A stretch of 22,342 nucleotides of DNA, taken from contig JAYMSP010002826.1 of NCBI GenBank assembly GCA_036897095.1, positions 1 through 22,342 on the forward strand, written 5' to 3'. The translations under genes were made by a program, and so were the position numbers. Positions within the stretch are counted from its first letter, which is position 1. Each line of letters starts with the position of its first letter. The stretch is from Plantago elongata. Taxonomy: Eukaryota > Streptophyta > Magnoliopsida > Lamiales > Plantaginaceae. Positions 11,270-21,460 of this stretch are shown here, one piece after another. The notes below the pieces were generated by a model. It made no database searches, was not told the DNA's origin, and was given only the letters and a program-made list of their open reading frames with translations.

Positions 11270-14200
11270 CAAGAACGATTCTTTTGTAGAGACTGTACAA
11301 GAAAATCATAATCAGGGAGCTTTGGATGGACGTGGCTAGCTTTTGAGGCACCATCATCTTTACTTGAGGTCTTATTATAAGTTGCATCATTGGGACTTCC
11401 ACTGCTAACCGATGGGCTTGATGGTTTTGCTGAAGATGGATTCAAAGAGAATTTGGACTCCTGCCCGGTGGCAGAAGTTGACTTACCGGAGTTAACTCGT
11501 TCAGGAGTTCTTGAAGAATTCAAATTACTTGGCTTAGAGTCCACAGCAGCAGATTCTTTATGAGTTTTAGGAGGGGAAGTTCTTGGCTTTCTCTCTCCAA
11601 TAGCATCAGCACCATGAGCTTCAGATCTAACCCGTAATTTAGGCTCCTGCTTCATTACAGAAGTTTTTGGTGAATATGGGCTCTCGGGCAGTGCCCAATA
11701 ATTAGATCTGGCTGGCTTTGAAGTCGGTTCTGTGGTAGTCTGCTCATATGCGATCCGTTCCTTCTGCGGCTCCACTTCTTTTGGAGTATCAGAAAGCGGC
11801 TTTCTGTCAATAGAATCAGTATCAACTGATCCAGCCCTCTCACGCATCTTAGAATACGTACTTGTTCTACTACTTGTAGGAGAGGGTTTTGTCCTCCGCG
11901 AGTGACCACCACGTATCTGGGTTTTCCCTGAAATGGGCTTGTGTGGAGCATCATCATCCAAATCACTGTCATCAGATCCAAAAATTGGATTTGAAGGACC
12001 TAAACTCGATTTGGGCATAACTTCATTTCTAGCATGAAACTCCTGATTTTCCAGCTTCTGACCTGACATTTTTCGTAAAGGCACCTCTTCCTCAGAACTG
12101 TCACTGTCCAAATCTGACTCAGGTTCTGGTGTTTTAGTTCTGTTCTTATGGTCGATCGCTTTCCTGAAGTTGGGCCTCTCAACAGCAGGCCGGAAGTTTG
12201 ATTTTATTGTAGTGTTGGTAGTCTCCTCCTTCAGTGATGATGCACCATCCAATTGTTGTTTCAAGAACGAGGGGCGGGTATATCCCTTATGTCGCAAACC
12301 ACCAGTCAGTTTCCCAAAATTCAGCCCCTCACCACTAACTGTATCTGGCTCATCAGCCGAGTCATCTGATTCCACCAGAGACTTTTTTACTCCAAAAGTT
12401 GGCCGATCAATAGAAGATTTCTTGAAACTTGAATTTTCTGGAGGGACAGCATAGGAACTTTTTATTCTGTTTTTACTGACAATCTCCAAGTCATCATCAG
12501 AGGTTAGGAGCTCACGTTCTCTGTCAATCCCAGAATACTCTTTTTCCTTCAATGGTGAACCACGATCATGTCTAAGATGTCCACTTCCATTGTTCCTACT
12601 CATCAAGTCACTGGAATCTCTGATGTTTGCTTGCTTAGACATATTGGTCTCCTCATCACTGTCAGAAAAGGGTCCATCTGAATCATCAAAAGTCACAGGC
12701 TTAAAGTTATCTTGTTCTGAATCATTTACTGGTGAAATGTTTTCAGAAAATTCAGTGGGCGAGTTCTTTCTATTGAAAAACAGTGACGAAGTAGGCTCCA
12801 CATTTTTGCCTGAGCTAGACATGGGATCCCAAGAATCTCTATTAAGTGAGAGGTGCCCAGTTGATTTTTGGCTTGGTGATGGCAAGCTGAATTCAGATTC
12901 ATGCTCATCATAAGTAGGGCCAAGATCGAATCCATGATCATCACCATCTGAATCAAATTTGTCAAAATGCAAAGAAGCTGAGTCTTCTCCAACAAAATCT
13001 CCTTTGGCGAAAGGGTCATCATCAGCATCATATACAAACTTTGGGTGCTCAGAACTCGCAAAGATATTCACATCGTCAGAGACATTAGAATGGGAACGAG
13101 AAGATTTTACACTTGGTTGTTTACTAATCCTTTCATCCCGGATACTCTCTGATTTCTCCACCCAGCCATTTGGACTTTCAGCTTCCGGCTTGAATTCATC
13201 AGAAACGCTGGAATGGGAACGAGAAGATTTAATACTTGGCTGTTTCATAATCCTGTCTTCCCTCGGACTCTCTGGCTTTTCTGTCTCTTTTGGACTTTCA
13301 GCCCCACCCTTGAAAGATTGTTCATTCAGACGCCCATTACGACCTCTAGAATCCTCCCTCGAGTAATTATTTCGAGAAAATCCATCTACAGCAGGGACGC
13401 CATGATCCAAGATGTCTGTATCCATTGTTTGAGAAGCTGACTGTCTATAAACCTTTTTACCACCACGAGCATACTTATCCACACTTCCAGCCATTTTTAG
13501 ACGATGTGCATTTACACCATCAATTTCCTCATCTTTTAACCTGGCACGTCCAGATGATGGTCCATCCAATCGATCTCCAGAAAGATATTCCCTTGTCACT
13601 TTCGCATTCAAGTCAGATTCAGAAATTTCATCTTCCATATCATAAACTTCTGACTTACGTGATTCAGCGGAAAACTGTCTTCTAACCCTGCCACCGCTTG
13701 CTATTTCTGCAGCAGCTCTGGCAGCCATACTCGCCCGCTCAGCAGACTCAGCAGCTGCCTGTGCAGCAGAAGTGGCATCTTTAAATTCCATAGTCCAATC
13801 CTGCCTGCCAGTGCTGATAAATGGAGGGGTTTCTTTTGGTGGGGAACTTGTGCTGGTGACAGGAGCATGATTTTCAGTTCCCAATGAGGTTCTAAGATCT
13901 TGCTGGGAAGAGTTGAATTGTGAACCGTGCATATTATTATTTGGGGGAGCTTGAACGTTCGCAGAGTCAGAATGAGGAGGTTCAGCATATCCGCTTCCAT
14001 AGCTATATCGTGAAGCATTCATCTTGTTACTTGGAGGAGCTTGAACATTGGGAGAATCAAAATGGGAAGATTCAGCATATGGCCTACTTCCACTATCAGA
14101 TGTACTCGGTCCACTCTGAAAATTAGAGCAAACAAACTTGATAATGAAGAGATGCAAAAAACACAACCATGTAATGGTACTGAAGTACCTACATAAAAAA

Positions 14201-16343
14201 CAAAGACGTACTAGGAACGTACCGTTAAATCATTAGAAGGTACTGAATCTTTTTCATCAAATGATTTATGCTCCCACTTGACATTGTGCTCCTCTGCTAT
14301 GGCACTCAGAATTTTAATTTTGGTTGGTCCATCAGGTGCTGATGCAGACAACTTCTCAACCAACTGCAAAGGAATATCAGAATTGATGACAGTCAAGACA
14401 AACTCAGAGAATAGGAATTGATAACTTAACAAATCTCCAGCATTGTGAACATACCATGCGTCCTACACCACATGCTGGACGAAGTTCGATAGCTGCTGTG
14501 GTAAATTCTTTTCCGTATTTTGCTGTAATTTGCTTCCTTACATCAAGAAGTTCTGGCACATCTCCGCATCTGGGTGATGCAAACACTATGCTTGAAATTG
14601 CTTCCTTCAAGTCAATGGGGCAATTCCTGCAGACATAAAATAAAACATGAATCTTTTATTACCTCTGTCAATATAGTTTATTTAAATATGAAATTTCATG
14701 AGATACAGATATGTTAACAATAACCCTACTCGGAGAATAGTACACAGTATCGATAATCATTATCTATTCATAAGAATATATATACAAATAACCTAGACAA
14801 AATCATAGGCCAACCATGTAAAGATGCAAAAAGTAAAATGGCACATTGCAATGAAGTAATATTAGTGGTCTTTTACTTATTCATGCTCAATGTTTTTCCT
14901 TTAAACTTTATCTTGGTCATGTCATGTGACATCCGATAGGTACCCCCACCTGTATTGCCATACCCAATGCTGCATGCTTGAAAAGAATGGTGTATCTGTG
15001 CATTCTATCTGCCTGGACTTACAAACCTAAGATTAACACTCCCTACGAACCACCAAATGAAGCACATATATACTATAGAAGCAAGTCAAACCGTATAACT
15101 AGAACAACGAAGAAAAAAAAGGAGCATTTTCTGAAAGCGTAATATACATACTTCTGTGACTCAATTATCGGCAGCCGTGCAACCATAAGTTCACAGTATA
15201 TCTGGATAAGATCATATGCAGCAATCATCTTCTCTTCCCTAATCACGTGCTCAACCTGGAATTTAAAGAATCAAGTCAAACAAAATCATACTCGGATATC
15301 ATTGATGAGCGATAACCACTTTACATCAACATAAGTGATGACACTAATCACATGATCATAAAATGTCACTACTTTGACCAGTGTGAAGCTGGGTATGTAG
15401 CATACGAGTGGGAAGAAGATTAAGGTGAACAAAACTAGATATCTGGCTAACTCTAGATACACTAATCCATACCCAAAGACTAAAACTGAAACTTAAATAA
15501 AGAATGAGAGATCATATCGTTGCTTCATAACAAATAAAACCATCCATATTGTGGTTCATATCAACAAAATAAAATCTTTAGGTAACTAGATGTTCACAAC
15601 GTTTCAGCAAAGTAGGATGAGCAAATATACACGAGATAAGATTTCAGTACAACCCTCACTCTGAACATGAGAGTATTCGGTAAGCTCTCATTACATGTAA
15701 ATGTAAAGAATACAATTTCCCCCATCCCATGTCTCCGGTAGAGCATTGTAATCGAAAATTTTCAACTAGATTATATCTGTCAGTCGAATTCCCATATGAA
15801 AGATATAGCTTTCCAAAGATACACCCACCTTGGTGATTATTAAGCGTTGAAAGGAAAAGTAACAAAACACATCACGGACTTCCCACAAATACCATCATAT
15901 AATGTAACCAGCAGACTAATTCCTAACCATTCAAATGCCACATACTCCATAACACAACAAAAACAATTAAAAATACTGAATTTGATCAACAAGAGACGAA
16001 GTAGTGGAGATGATTACTCGAATTCTTGCGGTTTGATCCTGACCGGACTCGAGTAACTGAGCGAGTTCCCTTCTCATCTGCTTTAATTGGACTTCCTTCT
16101 TGTTCTTCAATAGCTTCAGCCTTGACCCTGCCAGTTTCAGCGACGTCTTGCTGCATCACCATTCACCATCATCAAAAATCAATATGAATCCGCTGATTAA
16201 TTAATTAATTAATTAATTACTCAGTCTGGAAAGGTAAATAGCAGAAGAAGGAATGGGATCGCAAAAAAAGTTTACCACTTGGAGGGATTGAAGCTCCTGG
16301 AGAGTATATCTTTGGAACTCTGAATGAACTTTGATTTCTTCAT
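11269..16343 (-). CDS. IST1-like protein (ESCRT-III/Vps4 regulator) with long disordered C-terminus
   Basis: IST1-like proteins bind ESCRT-III and the Vps4/SKD1-LIP5 machinery at endosomes during multivesicular-body sorting. Exons in coding order: 16343-16276, 16150-16018, 15255-15152, 14626-14455, 14363-14223 and 14115-11269, giving 1154 residues with phases that close perfectly. The IST1 domain covers about residues 15-190: KTSLKLAGSRLKLLKNKKE, VEHVIREEKMIAAYDLIQIY, VPELLDVRKQITAKYGKEF, IELRPACGVGRM and IAEEHNVKW. The last exon is Ser-, Asp- and Glu-rich, probably disordered, with an alanine-rich helix (WTMEFKDATSAAQAAAESAE, about 313-332) shared by plant IST1-like proteins. It ends HPKLPDYDFLVQSLQKNRS, possibly a MIT-interacting motif. 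Length fits the large Arabidopsis members such as At4g29440 (about 1090 residues, from memory). Plant-specific roles are not predictable. Confidence 0.95.
13077..13303 (-). repeat. Two-unit repeat of about 40 residues within the IST1-like exon
   Basis: Two adjacent units share the core KQPSxKSSRSHSxVSD (RIMKQPSIKSSRSHSSVSD and RISKQPSVKSSRSHSNVSD). The nucleotide offset is 123 bp at one end and 120 bp at the other, so an in-frame codon indel followed the duplication. The serine-rich basic core could be a phosphorylation patch (inference). Confidence 0.85.
13900..14079 (-). repeat. Two-unit 30-residue (90-bp) repeat at the start of the disordered region
   Basis: Units beginning YAESSHFDSPNVQAPPSNKM and YAEPPHSDSANVQAPPNNNM lie exactly 90 bp apart in frame, near residues 219-278. 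They lie just before the alanine-rich helix. Confidence 0.85.
14627..15151 (-). other. IST1-like intron 3
   Basis: A 525-bp intron with donor gtatgt (15151) and acceptor ctgcag (14627), splitting a lysine codon. It is AT-rich, with no coding or repeat structure recognised. Confidence 0.85.
15256..16017 (-). other. IST1-like intron 2 (762 bp)
   Basis: Donor gtaatc at 16017 and acceptor ttccag at 15256, phase 0. Open frames at 15656-15865 and 15847-16056 show no family resemblance. Confidence 0.85.
16196..16219. repeat. (TTAA)n simple repeat in IST1-like intron 1
   Basis: Uninterrupted ATTA/TTAA units in intron 1 (16275-16151). It is a likely length-variable microsatellite and nothing more can be said. 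Confidence 0.9.
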
Positions 16344-16608
16344 CTTTATTATGTGGTTGCGTAGATCAACAATCGATCTTCTGAATCTCTGTTTTGCAGA
16401 GAAGACTTAGGGAGGTGAATCAGAGGTATCTCGATTGGGTTTTGGGATTGAGAAGAAGAAGAAGAAGAAGAGAAGGAGAAATCGAATCGAATCGAATTGA
16501 ATTGAATTGTCTCAGGTCTCAATACAGGCAAGCAATGAAGCAATCGTGGTGGAGAGAGACTTTGCGGGAATAGTTAATTAATAGTAGTATTTCGCTCGTT
16601 GTTTTCCG
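16344..16608 (-). promoter_or_regulatory. 5' leader and core promoter of the IST1-like gene
   Basis: On the minus strand the leader is rich in CTT runs (a GAAGAA array at 16451-16475 on +) and CGATT/CAATT pentamers (16480-16509). No ATG occurs between the probable start site near 16580 and the ATG at 16343, so the first AUG is the assigned start. Confidence 0.6.
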
Positions 16609-16616
16609 TTTTTATA
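16609..16616 (-). promoter_or_regulatory. TATA box of the IST1-like gene
   Basis: TATAAAAA on the minus strand, about 265 bp before the ATG and followed by a leader free of ATG. Confidence 0.45.
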
Positions 16617-17494
16617 CTTCCTATCCTATTCTTATTATTACTCGTTGCCCTCTAGTATTTCGATTTGTTTGACTTTAAAAAGTCGTTGTTTTCCTTTACA
16701 TTAAGTCCATAATTTCATAAAACTATTTATGTTAGAAAGAAATAGAGTAGGATTTATTTTAATATGTAATAATAAGAAAGTATAAGTGTGTATTTATAGA
16801 ATAGATAGAACCTTTTAGAAAGCTCATAACAATTGGGCCTACAATAGTTTAACTTAATATTAACTCTGGTACATTATTCTCTAACAATCTCAAAAATTTT
16901 ACTTTATAAAACACGAATTGAAAAATAGTAAATACTAGGAAGAGTTATCCGGGTAGCAAAAGTTGTACTCGGCATCTCCTCAACTTCAAATCATTATCGA
17001 CTTGAAAATATAAAGTCGGAAGATTAATCTTTAAATAGAATTTACATTTAAAAGATCAAACTTAAACATAACTTTATAACATATAGTTATTTATATTAAT
17101 TTTTAGATGTGTGTATTTTTTAGCATTTGTTCTCTTCAACTGAAATTTAATGAACTGAACTAAAGAGTAATATAAATTATAACTAAATAGAGGCTGAACT
17201 GAAGAGTTTTCAGTTGAGTATGACATAACCTTTGTTGTTATTCGACTATTAATGTTTAATCATTCACTAGAAAATATGTTACACGCTACGAAAGTGTAAT
17301 ATAAATTTTTAAGTTATATTTAATTTATCTTTGTACAATTCTATCGATATTTATACTTACTTATAGTCGAAATTGTTAATATTATAACAATATGTAAATT
17401 GAATAATAAAGTATAATATTCAAAAACGTGTCATTCACAATCGCAACGAAAAAAATTAATGTTTACCTACTGCATCATCTTAACTTTAATTATG
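16617..17494. other. AT-rich intergenic region upstream of the IST1-like gene
   Basis: About 880 bp with no gene. It contains a possible short solo LTR at 16730-16886, listed separately, and otherwise AT-rich sequence. It borders the helicase relic. Confidence 0.5.
16730..16886. mobile_element. Possible short solo LTR or TRIM relic
   Basis: A 157-bp segment begins TGTTAGAAAG and ends TTCTCTAACA, so the termini form the inverted pair TGTTAG/CTAACA with the canonical TG...CA of LTRs. Its interior resembles short plant Copia-type LTRs in feel only. No matching 5-bp target duplication is visible (attta on the left, atctc on the right), and there is no primer-binding site after it. Confidence 0.25.
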
Positions 17495-17690
17495 TAAGAT
17501 TTATTTGTATACAACATCTCTTGTTTTTGTGTGGTCATCAGAGTATATTGTTGACGGCCTTATCAATACATTTATTGTTTATGATCTTCACGCTCTTTGA
17601 CAATGCAATATACAACTGTTCGTGCGAGATAACCGGATGTGGCAAATAGATCCAACGTTTGCCTCTTGTTTATCGTCTTTGCAAAGCCAT
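17495..17690 (-). pseudogene. Helitron/PIF1-type helicase C-terminal relic
   Basis: Read on the minus strand in three frames, the segment gives in order FAKTINKRQTLD, YLPHPVISHEQLYIALSK and DDHTKTRDVVYK. These follow the end of plant Helitron (Rep-Hel) and PIF1-like helicases: the FAMTINKSQGQTL motif, the YLPxPVFSHGQLYVALSR motif and the terminal NVVYKE segment, with the expected spacing. Frameshifts lie between the blocks and several stops follow, so it is dead. Most of the helicase is missing. The end of a Helitron (CTRR after a hairpin) was not found nearby. It could also come from a host PIF1 gene, but Helitrons are the commoner source. Confidence 0.72.
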
Positions 17691-19145
17691 GAAGAATGTA
17701 TAGTTGTCTCACACACCTACCTCACAATGTTTTTGTATCATTTTTAACAAAATATCTTTGTTATTAATGAAATAATAATTTTTGTAATATTACACCAATG
17801 TTTAATTGAGAACATATGTCTTTTGATTCATAATCTTGATGAATTTATTGACAATCTGTTTATATTTAAAATAATTACTCATATATAGAAAAATATCATA
17901 ATATACCACCCATGCTTAATGCACTCTTCTCATATTAGTGTTTAATTGTTATAGCTTAAAAGTAATTTGTGACAAAAATTATTATTAAAAATTAAAAATA
18001 TTAAATGTTAAACTTTAAATATCACGATATAGTATAATATAACAATTTTACCTCAAAACCTACCTCATATAATTGCACATTAGCCTCAAACAAGTCCTCT
18101 CTCTCATCATCAATCAACATATGAGCATAGACACGTGTACTGTAATTGTTATGCACTTAGACCATCCACAATGGTGACGAGTCGACGGCGCGTCGTCTTC
18201 GTTTTTGCTCCAGTGGTGGTGCGTCGTCGCCACATCATTAATTTTTAAAATTTTTTTAATAATAAACAAAACAGTGAAAAGGCATCTAGCCATCTGGGCT
18301 GTATAAGTCGGGGTAAGAAACAAACAAAACCGCGGTTACAAGATTAACATAACCTTTTCATAGTCGTTGGGAGTTGGGACTTTGGGATTAGTTATCCAAG
18401 ATTTTCAGTTCTAAGGTTGGCCCAGTAATAGACGCGTAACCAGTAACATGGTTTCACATCAGTTTCATTGATAAAATTCATGCATAGTTTAATCATTCTA
18501 TGTCAGTGTCAATCTCATTTATATAATTGTCAATCTCTTCCGCAAGTAAATACCATTACGCGTCTTGGTCTAGGAGGTTATAGTCCTTGTCTTCTTCTAG
18601 ACGAAAAGGAAAATTGGAAAATATGCAGAAAGTGCTACTTGTCCAAAAATAGGCGTCCTTTTGGAAGCTTCGTCTCAAATTACTCAATTAATATGATCAT
18701 CAGATACGTCAGTTCCAGCCGGCATTTTAACTACTATTATCTCCGGTTCAATTTAGTCCAGTCAAGTCTAGTTCAATTCGATTTAATTATAATTTACGCC
18801 TTACTTCAATTCAGTCCAATAAATCTCAATTTAAGAGAACAACGCCTTCCACCAGCTCAAGTTTCCAACAAAAATATCATAAAATGCAACTAATTTTAAA
18901 TTTCAAATAGCAGTAGCAAGATTTTTGTTTTAATAGGATTGATGAACTAAGCTAAAGCGAGAAGGTCCGGATTTATGGTTGGACTACAGTCATAATGGAA
19001 ATGATTTCTGGATCTCGACATAAAAAAATTCCCAAGTGACAGTTTGAAATTTTTGTATAAAAAATGACAATTTAAATTGAACTTTTCCAATTCAAATTGC
19101 ATTCCAAAAAAGAGTTCATAAACCAGAGTAAGAAATTAGCCGTAA
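17691..19145. other. AT-rich intergenic region with scattered transposon traces
   Basis: No gene can be supported. At 18157-18176 a possible PIF/Harbinger end occurs. An open frame at 18468-18893 (+) has repeated FNLVQSSLVQFDLI-like text that reflects simple 'agttcaatt' word repetition, not a known domain. The rest is featureless by eye. Confidence 0.5.
18157..18260. mobile_element. Possible PIF/Harbinger-like element end
   Basis: TTA followed by GACCATCCACAATGGTGACG looks like a TWA target site plus a Harbinger-type terminus, and a GC-rich gcgcgtcgtc-containing block follows as in some plant Harbinger MITEs. No opposite inverted terminus was found, so it is truncated, diverged or chance. 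Confidence 0.25.
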
Positions 19146-19327
19146 AACACCATAAGTTGTCCATTATGTGGTTGTGATTCTGAAACAATGCTGCATATTT
19201 TTAAGCTATGTTCTTTTTCGAGGCTTTTTTGGGCTGTTTCTCCGTGTCCTAACAGGTTTATGCTCTTTGACACAGATAGTTTGGTTGATTGGGATGTTCA
19301 TATTCGAGCTATTGCCAACTTCGGTTC

Positions 19328-19335
19328 CTTGGAGC
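19328..19335. repeat. Left target-site duplication of the hAT element
   Basis: CTTGGAGC, identical to the right copy at 20318-20325. Intact duplications suggest a fairly recent insertion. Confidence 0.92.
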
Positions 19336-20317
19336 TAGGGGTGAGCATCGGTCCAGGTCCGGACCGGACCCGGACCGATTTTCGGTATTTTTCAATATCG
19401 AGGCCCGGATCGATATTGGATCGGTCCAGGCCCGAACCGGACCGAAAAAAGTCGGTTCGATTTCAGGCTTGGACCGAACAGATCGAATTTTACACAAAAA
19501 AAAAAAAAAAAAAAAACTTAGAAAAAACAGAACAACCTGTTTTCTAATTTTGCCTCTTCACAAAAACCCCTTAAAAAAGGAAAAAGAGAAGGAAAGAAAA
19601 TCTGCAGTCAATTTCGCTTTCTCATTTATCATATCACAATTATTTTACTCGTGTGAGAAACCAATAAGAAAGGAAGAGAGAATATGGTTTACTTGTATAT
19701 GAAATCCCCGAATCGAGAAAGAAGGGAAGAGAGAATAGGGTTTACTTGTTCCAGCGAGTCGCAATTTTGAGCCACAGACTGACACCCGAGGAAACGGAGT
19801 CGTGAAGAAGAAGAAGAATCACAGATTCAGTATGAGGAGGAGACTCAAGCGAGCCGCAATTTTGAGCCACAGACGGACACCTGAGGAAACGGAGTCGTGA
19901 AGAAGAAGAAGAATCACAGATTCACGTCGACTGGGTCGTGTGGGGAGCTGTGAATTGCGGTGCGTCTGGGCCTGGGCGAGACGGCGCGGCAAATGCCGAC
20001 GGGTGAAGCAGCGGGCGGCAAGTCGACGAGGGCGGGCGACTGTGTGTGAGCGGCGGGACTTAGGTTACGCGATTTGGCTGGCAGATTGGGAATTTGGGCG
20101 TAGTGTCTCCCGTATGTCCGTAACTTCGTATTATTTCCTCCGATTTTTTCAAAATGTCAGTCTGGTCGGTGGACACGCAATTTTGTCGGTATTTGGACCG
20201 GACCGAACCGAGGACCGAAATGTTGAAATTCTCAATACCGAGGACCGGACCGAGGACCGATTTTTTGATCCAGTTAGAGCCGGTATTTCGGTCCGGTCGC
20301 AATTTTGCTCACCCCTA
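19336..20317. mobile_element. Non-autonomous hAT element (982 bp) inserted in the LINE
   Basis: The left end is TAGGGGTGAGCA and the right end is its reverse complement TGCTCACCCCTA, a perfect 12-bp terminal inverted repeat. Both sides carry the identical 8-bp target duplication CTTGGAGC (19328-19335 and 20318-20325), the size made by hAT transposases. Removing the element plus one duplication rejoins the LINE. Both subterminal zones are packed with GGACCG/CGGTCC words, likely transposase-binding sites. The interior has no transposase: a 21-A run (19496-19516), a 95-bp tandem duplication and a GC-rich patch (about 19930-20060). It must rely on a transposase made elsewhere. Confidence 0.93.
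19754..19925. repeat. 95-bp tandem duplication inside the hAT element
   Basis: Units starting at 19754 and 19849 share gcaattttgagccacaga, ggaaacggagtcgtgaagaa and aatcacagattca with only a few substitutions. The partial second unit ends near 19925. Confidence 0.9.
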
Positions 20318-20325
20318 CTTGGAGC
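20318..20325. repeat. Right target-site duplication of the hAT element
   Basis: CTTGGAGC directly after the right terminus, matching 19328-19335 at all 8 positions. Confidence 0.92.
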
Positions 20326-21002
20326 TATTTGTTGCTGTTGGTGGCTGTGGCATACGAGAAACATGAAGGTGTTTGATGATAAAGTGCTGGATGCCCAGGA
20401 ATCTGCGGAGTTTACAGGGCAACTATTGGCTGACTTCAAGTTGGCGCGAGTTATATATGCTCGACCAAGACCTTCGGTTCCAATGGCGTGCTGGCAACCT
20501 CCTCCGGATGGCTCTATTAAAATTAATTACGACGCCTCTTTTTATGCTCTCACTGGCAAAGCTGGAACAGGCGTGGAGGCGCGACGATCGGACGAGAGTG
20601 TTATTGCCTGGAGATGTCATGCCTTGGAGTGTCAATAATCCGGAGATGGCAGAAGCATGGGCTGCTCGCCACGCTGTTCAACTGGCCATTGATTGGGATT
20701 TGCAGCAGGTTTTCATCGAGGGTGACTGCCTCAATGCCGTTCACCAGCTCCAAGCTTCAGAGCCGTCACTATCAGCAACAGGAGGCATTATTGAAGAAGC
20801 TAAAACTCTTGATTTGTGTTATCTTTCCTGTTCTTTCTCTTTTATCGGTAGAGAAGGCAACAAAATTGCCCATCTTTTGTGCCAAAATGTGGTGGCTGAC
20901 TGTTCTGGGTTTGGTCATTTGCCTTTTGAGATTTCTGATGTAACTTAATTGACTCATTGCTATCTATAATATGGTCTTCTAGACCTCAAAAAAAAAAAAA
21001 AA

Positions 21003-21460
21003 GTAACCAATTGTGAGATCATCAATGCATGTGTGTTATTTTACTGTTCTGTCTATCAGGCTTCTCAGTTATTTTACTGCTGGCTATCAAGCCCTGAACA
21101 ACTAGCCCTGCTAAATAACAGTTTTGCTAGAAAAAATAGAAAATTTTAACAGATTTATGCTGGAAATATCCACCAAACACAATATGTCAGAATTTTCTGC
21201 AGCAGAATAGTGATGTTTTATTGCTAACTTGCTATCTAACATTGCATCCTCAAAAATCTATTGACACAACTACGGCTCTTCTTGGAGCAAAAAATGGCAA
21301 TGATAATTAATACCTTAGGCCATCAACATGAATATGACTGAAAAAACATACACCTGCATCAAGAGACACCTTTACCATGTGTGCTCTTGGTGTAGGCCTC
21401 AATGACCATGTATGTTCATTCTTTTTCCATGTTGTTATATCACAACATCACACTAACTAG
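21003..21460. other. Intergenic region between the LINE and the phospholipase exon
   Basis: 458 bp holding the 3' UTR of the minus-strand phospholipase gene. No other feature was recognised. Confidence 0.6.

Larger units (their letters stand above)
19146..21002 (+). pseudogene. 3' end of an L1-type LINE with zinc-binding and RNase H-like domains, broken
   Basis: This is the end of a LINE ORF2. Left of the hAT insertion: the reverse-transcriptase zinc-binding motif CPLCGCDSETMLHIFKLC (19158-19211) followed by FSRLFWAVSP. Right of it, CCCWWLWHTRNMKVFDDK (from 20330), then the plant RNase H-like (RVT_3) domain: INYDASF, AWRCHALEC, PEMAEAWAARHAVQLAID, VFIEGDCLNAVHQLQ and EGNKIAHLLCQN. The D, E and D positions expected in the active site are visible in YDAS, AEAW and EGDC. 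It is broken by the insertion and by frameshifts near 20330 and 20635. After the stop at 20946-20948 come about 40 bp and 15 A residues (20988-21002), the mark of retrotransposition. The 5' part is missing, consistent with 5' truncation. Plant L1 elements are known to have acquired such an RNase H. Confidence 0.87.

Noticed and set aside
12170..13440. Plus-strand open frames of 75-135 codons across the IST1-like region.
   Set aside because: They are antisense shadows of the long minus-strand exon, whose codon pattern and family match are clear.
16349..16543. A 64-codon open frame on the minus strand ending 5 nt before the IST1-like ATG, resembling an upstream ORF.
   Set aside because: It begins with TTG; no ATG exists in the probable leader, so there is no AUG-initiated upstream ORF.
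18468..18893. A 141-codon plus-strand frame.
   Set aside because: No domain, start context or neighbour support; its composition reflects AT-rich simple words.
19289..20302. Open frames of 80-230 codons rich in DRTEDR/GPDPDR text.
   Set aside because: They are translations of the GGACCG/CGGTCC word arrays in the hAT subterminal regions, joined by chance to LINE sequence.
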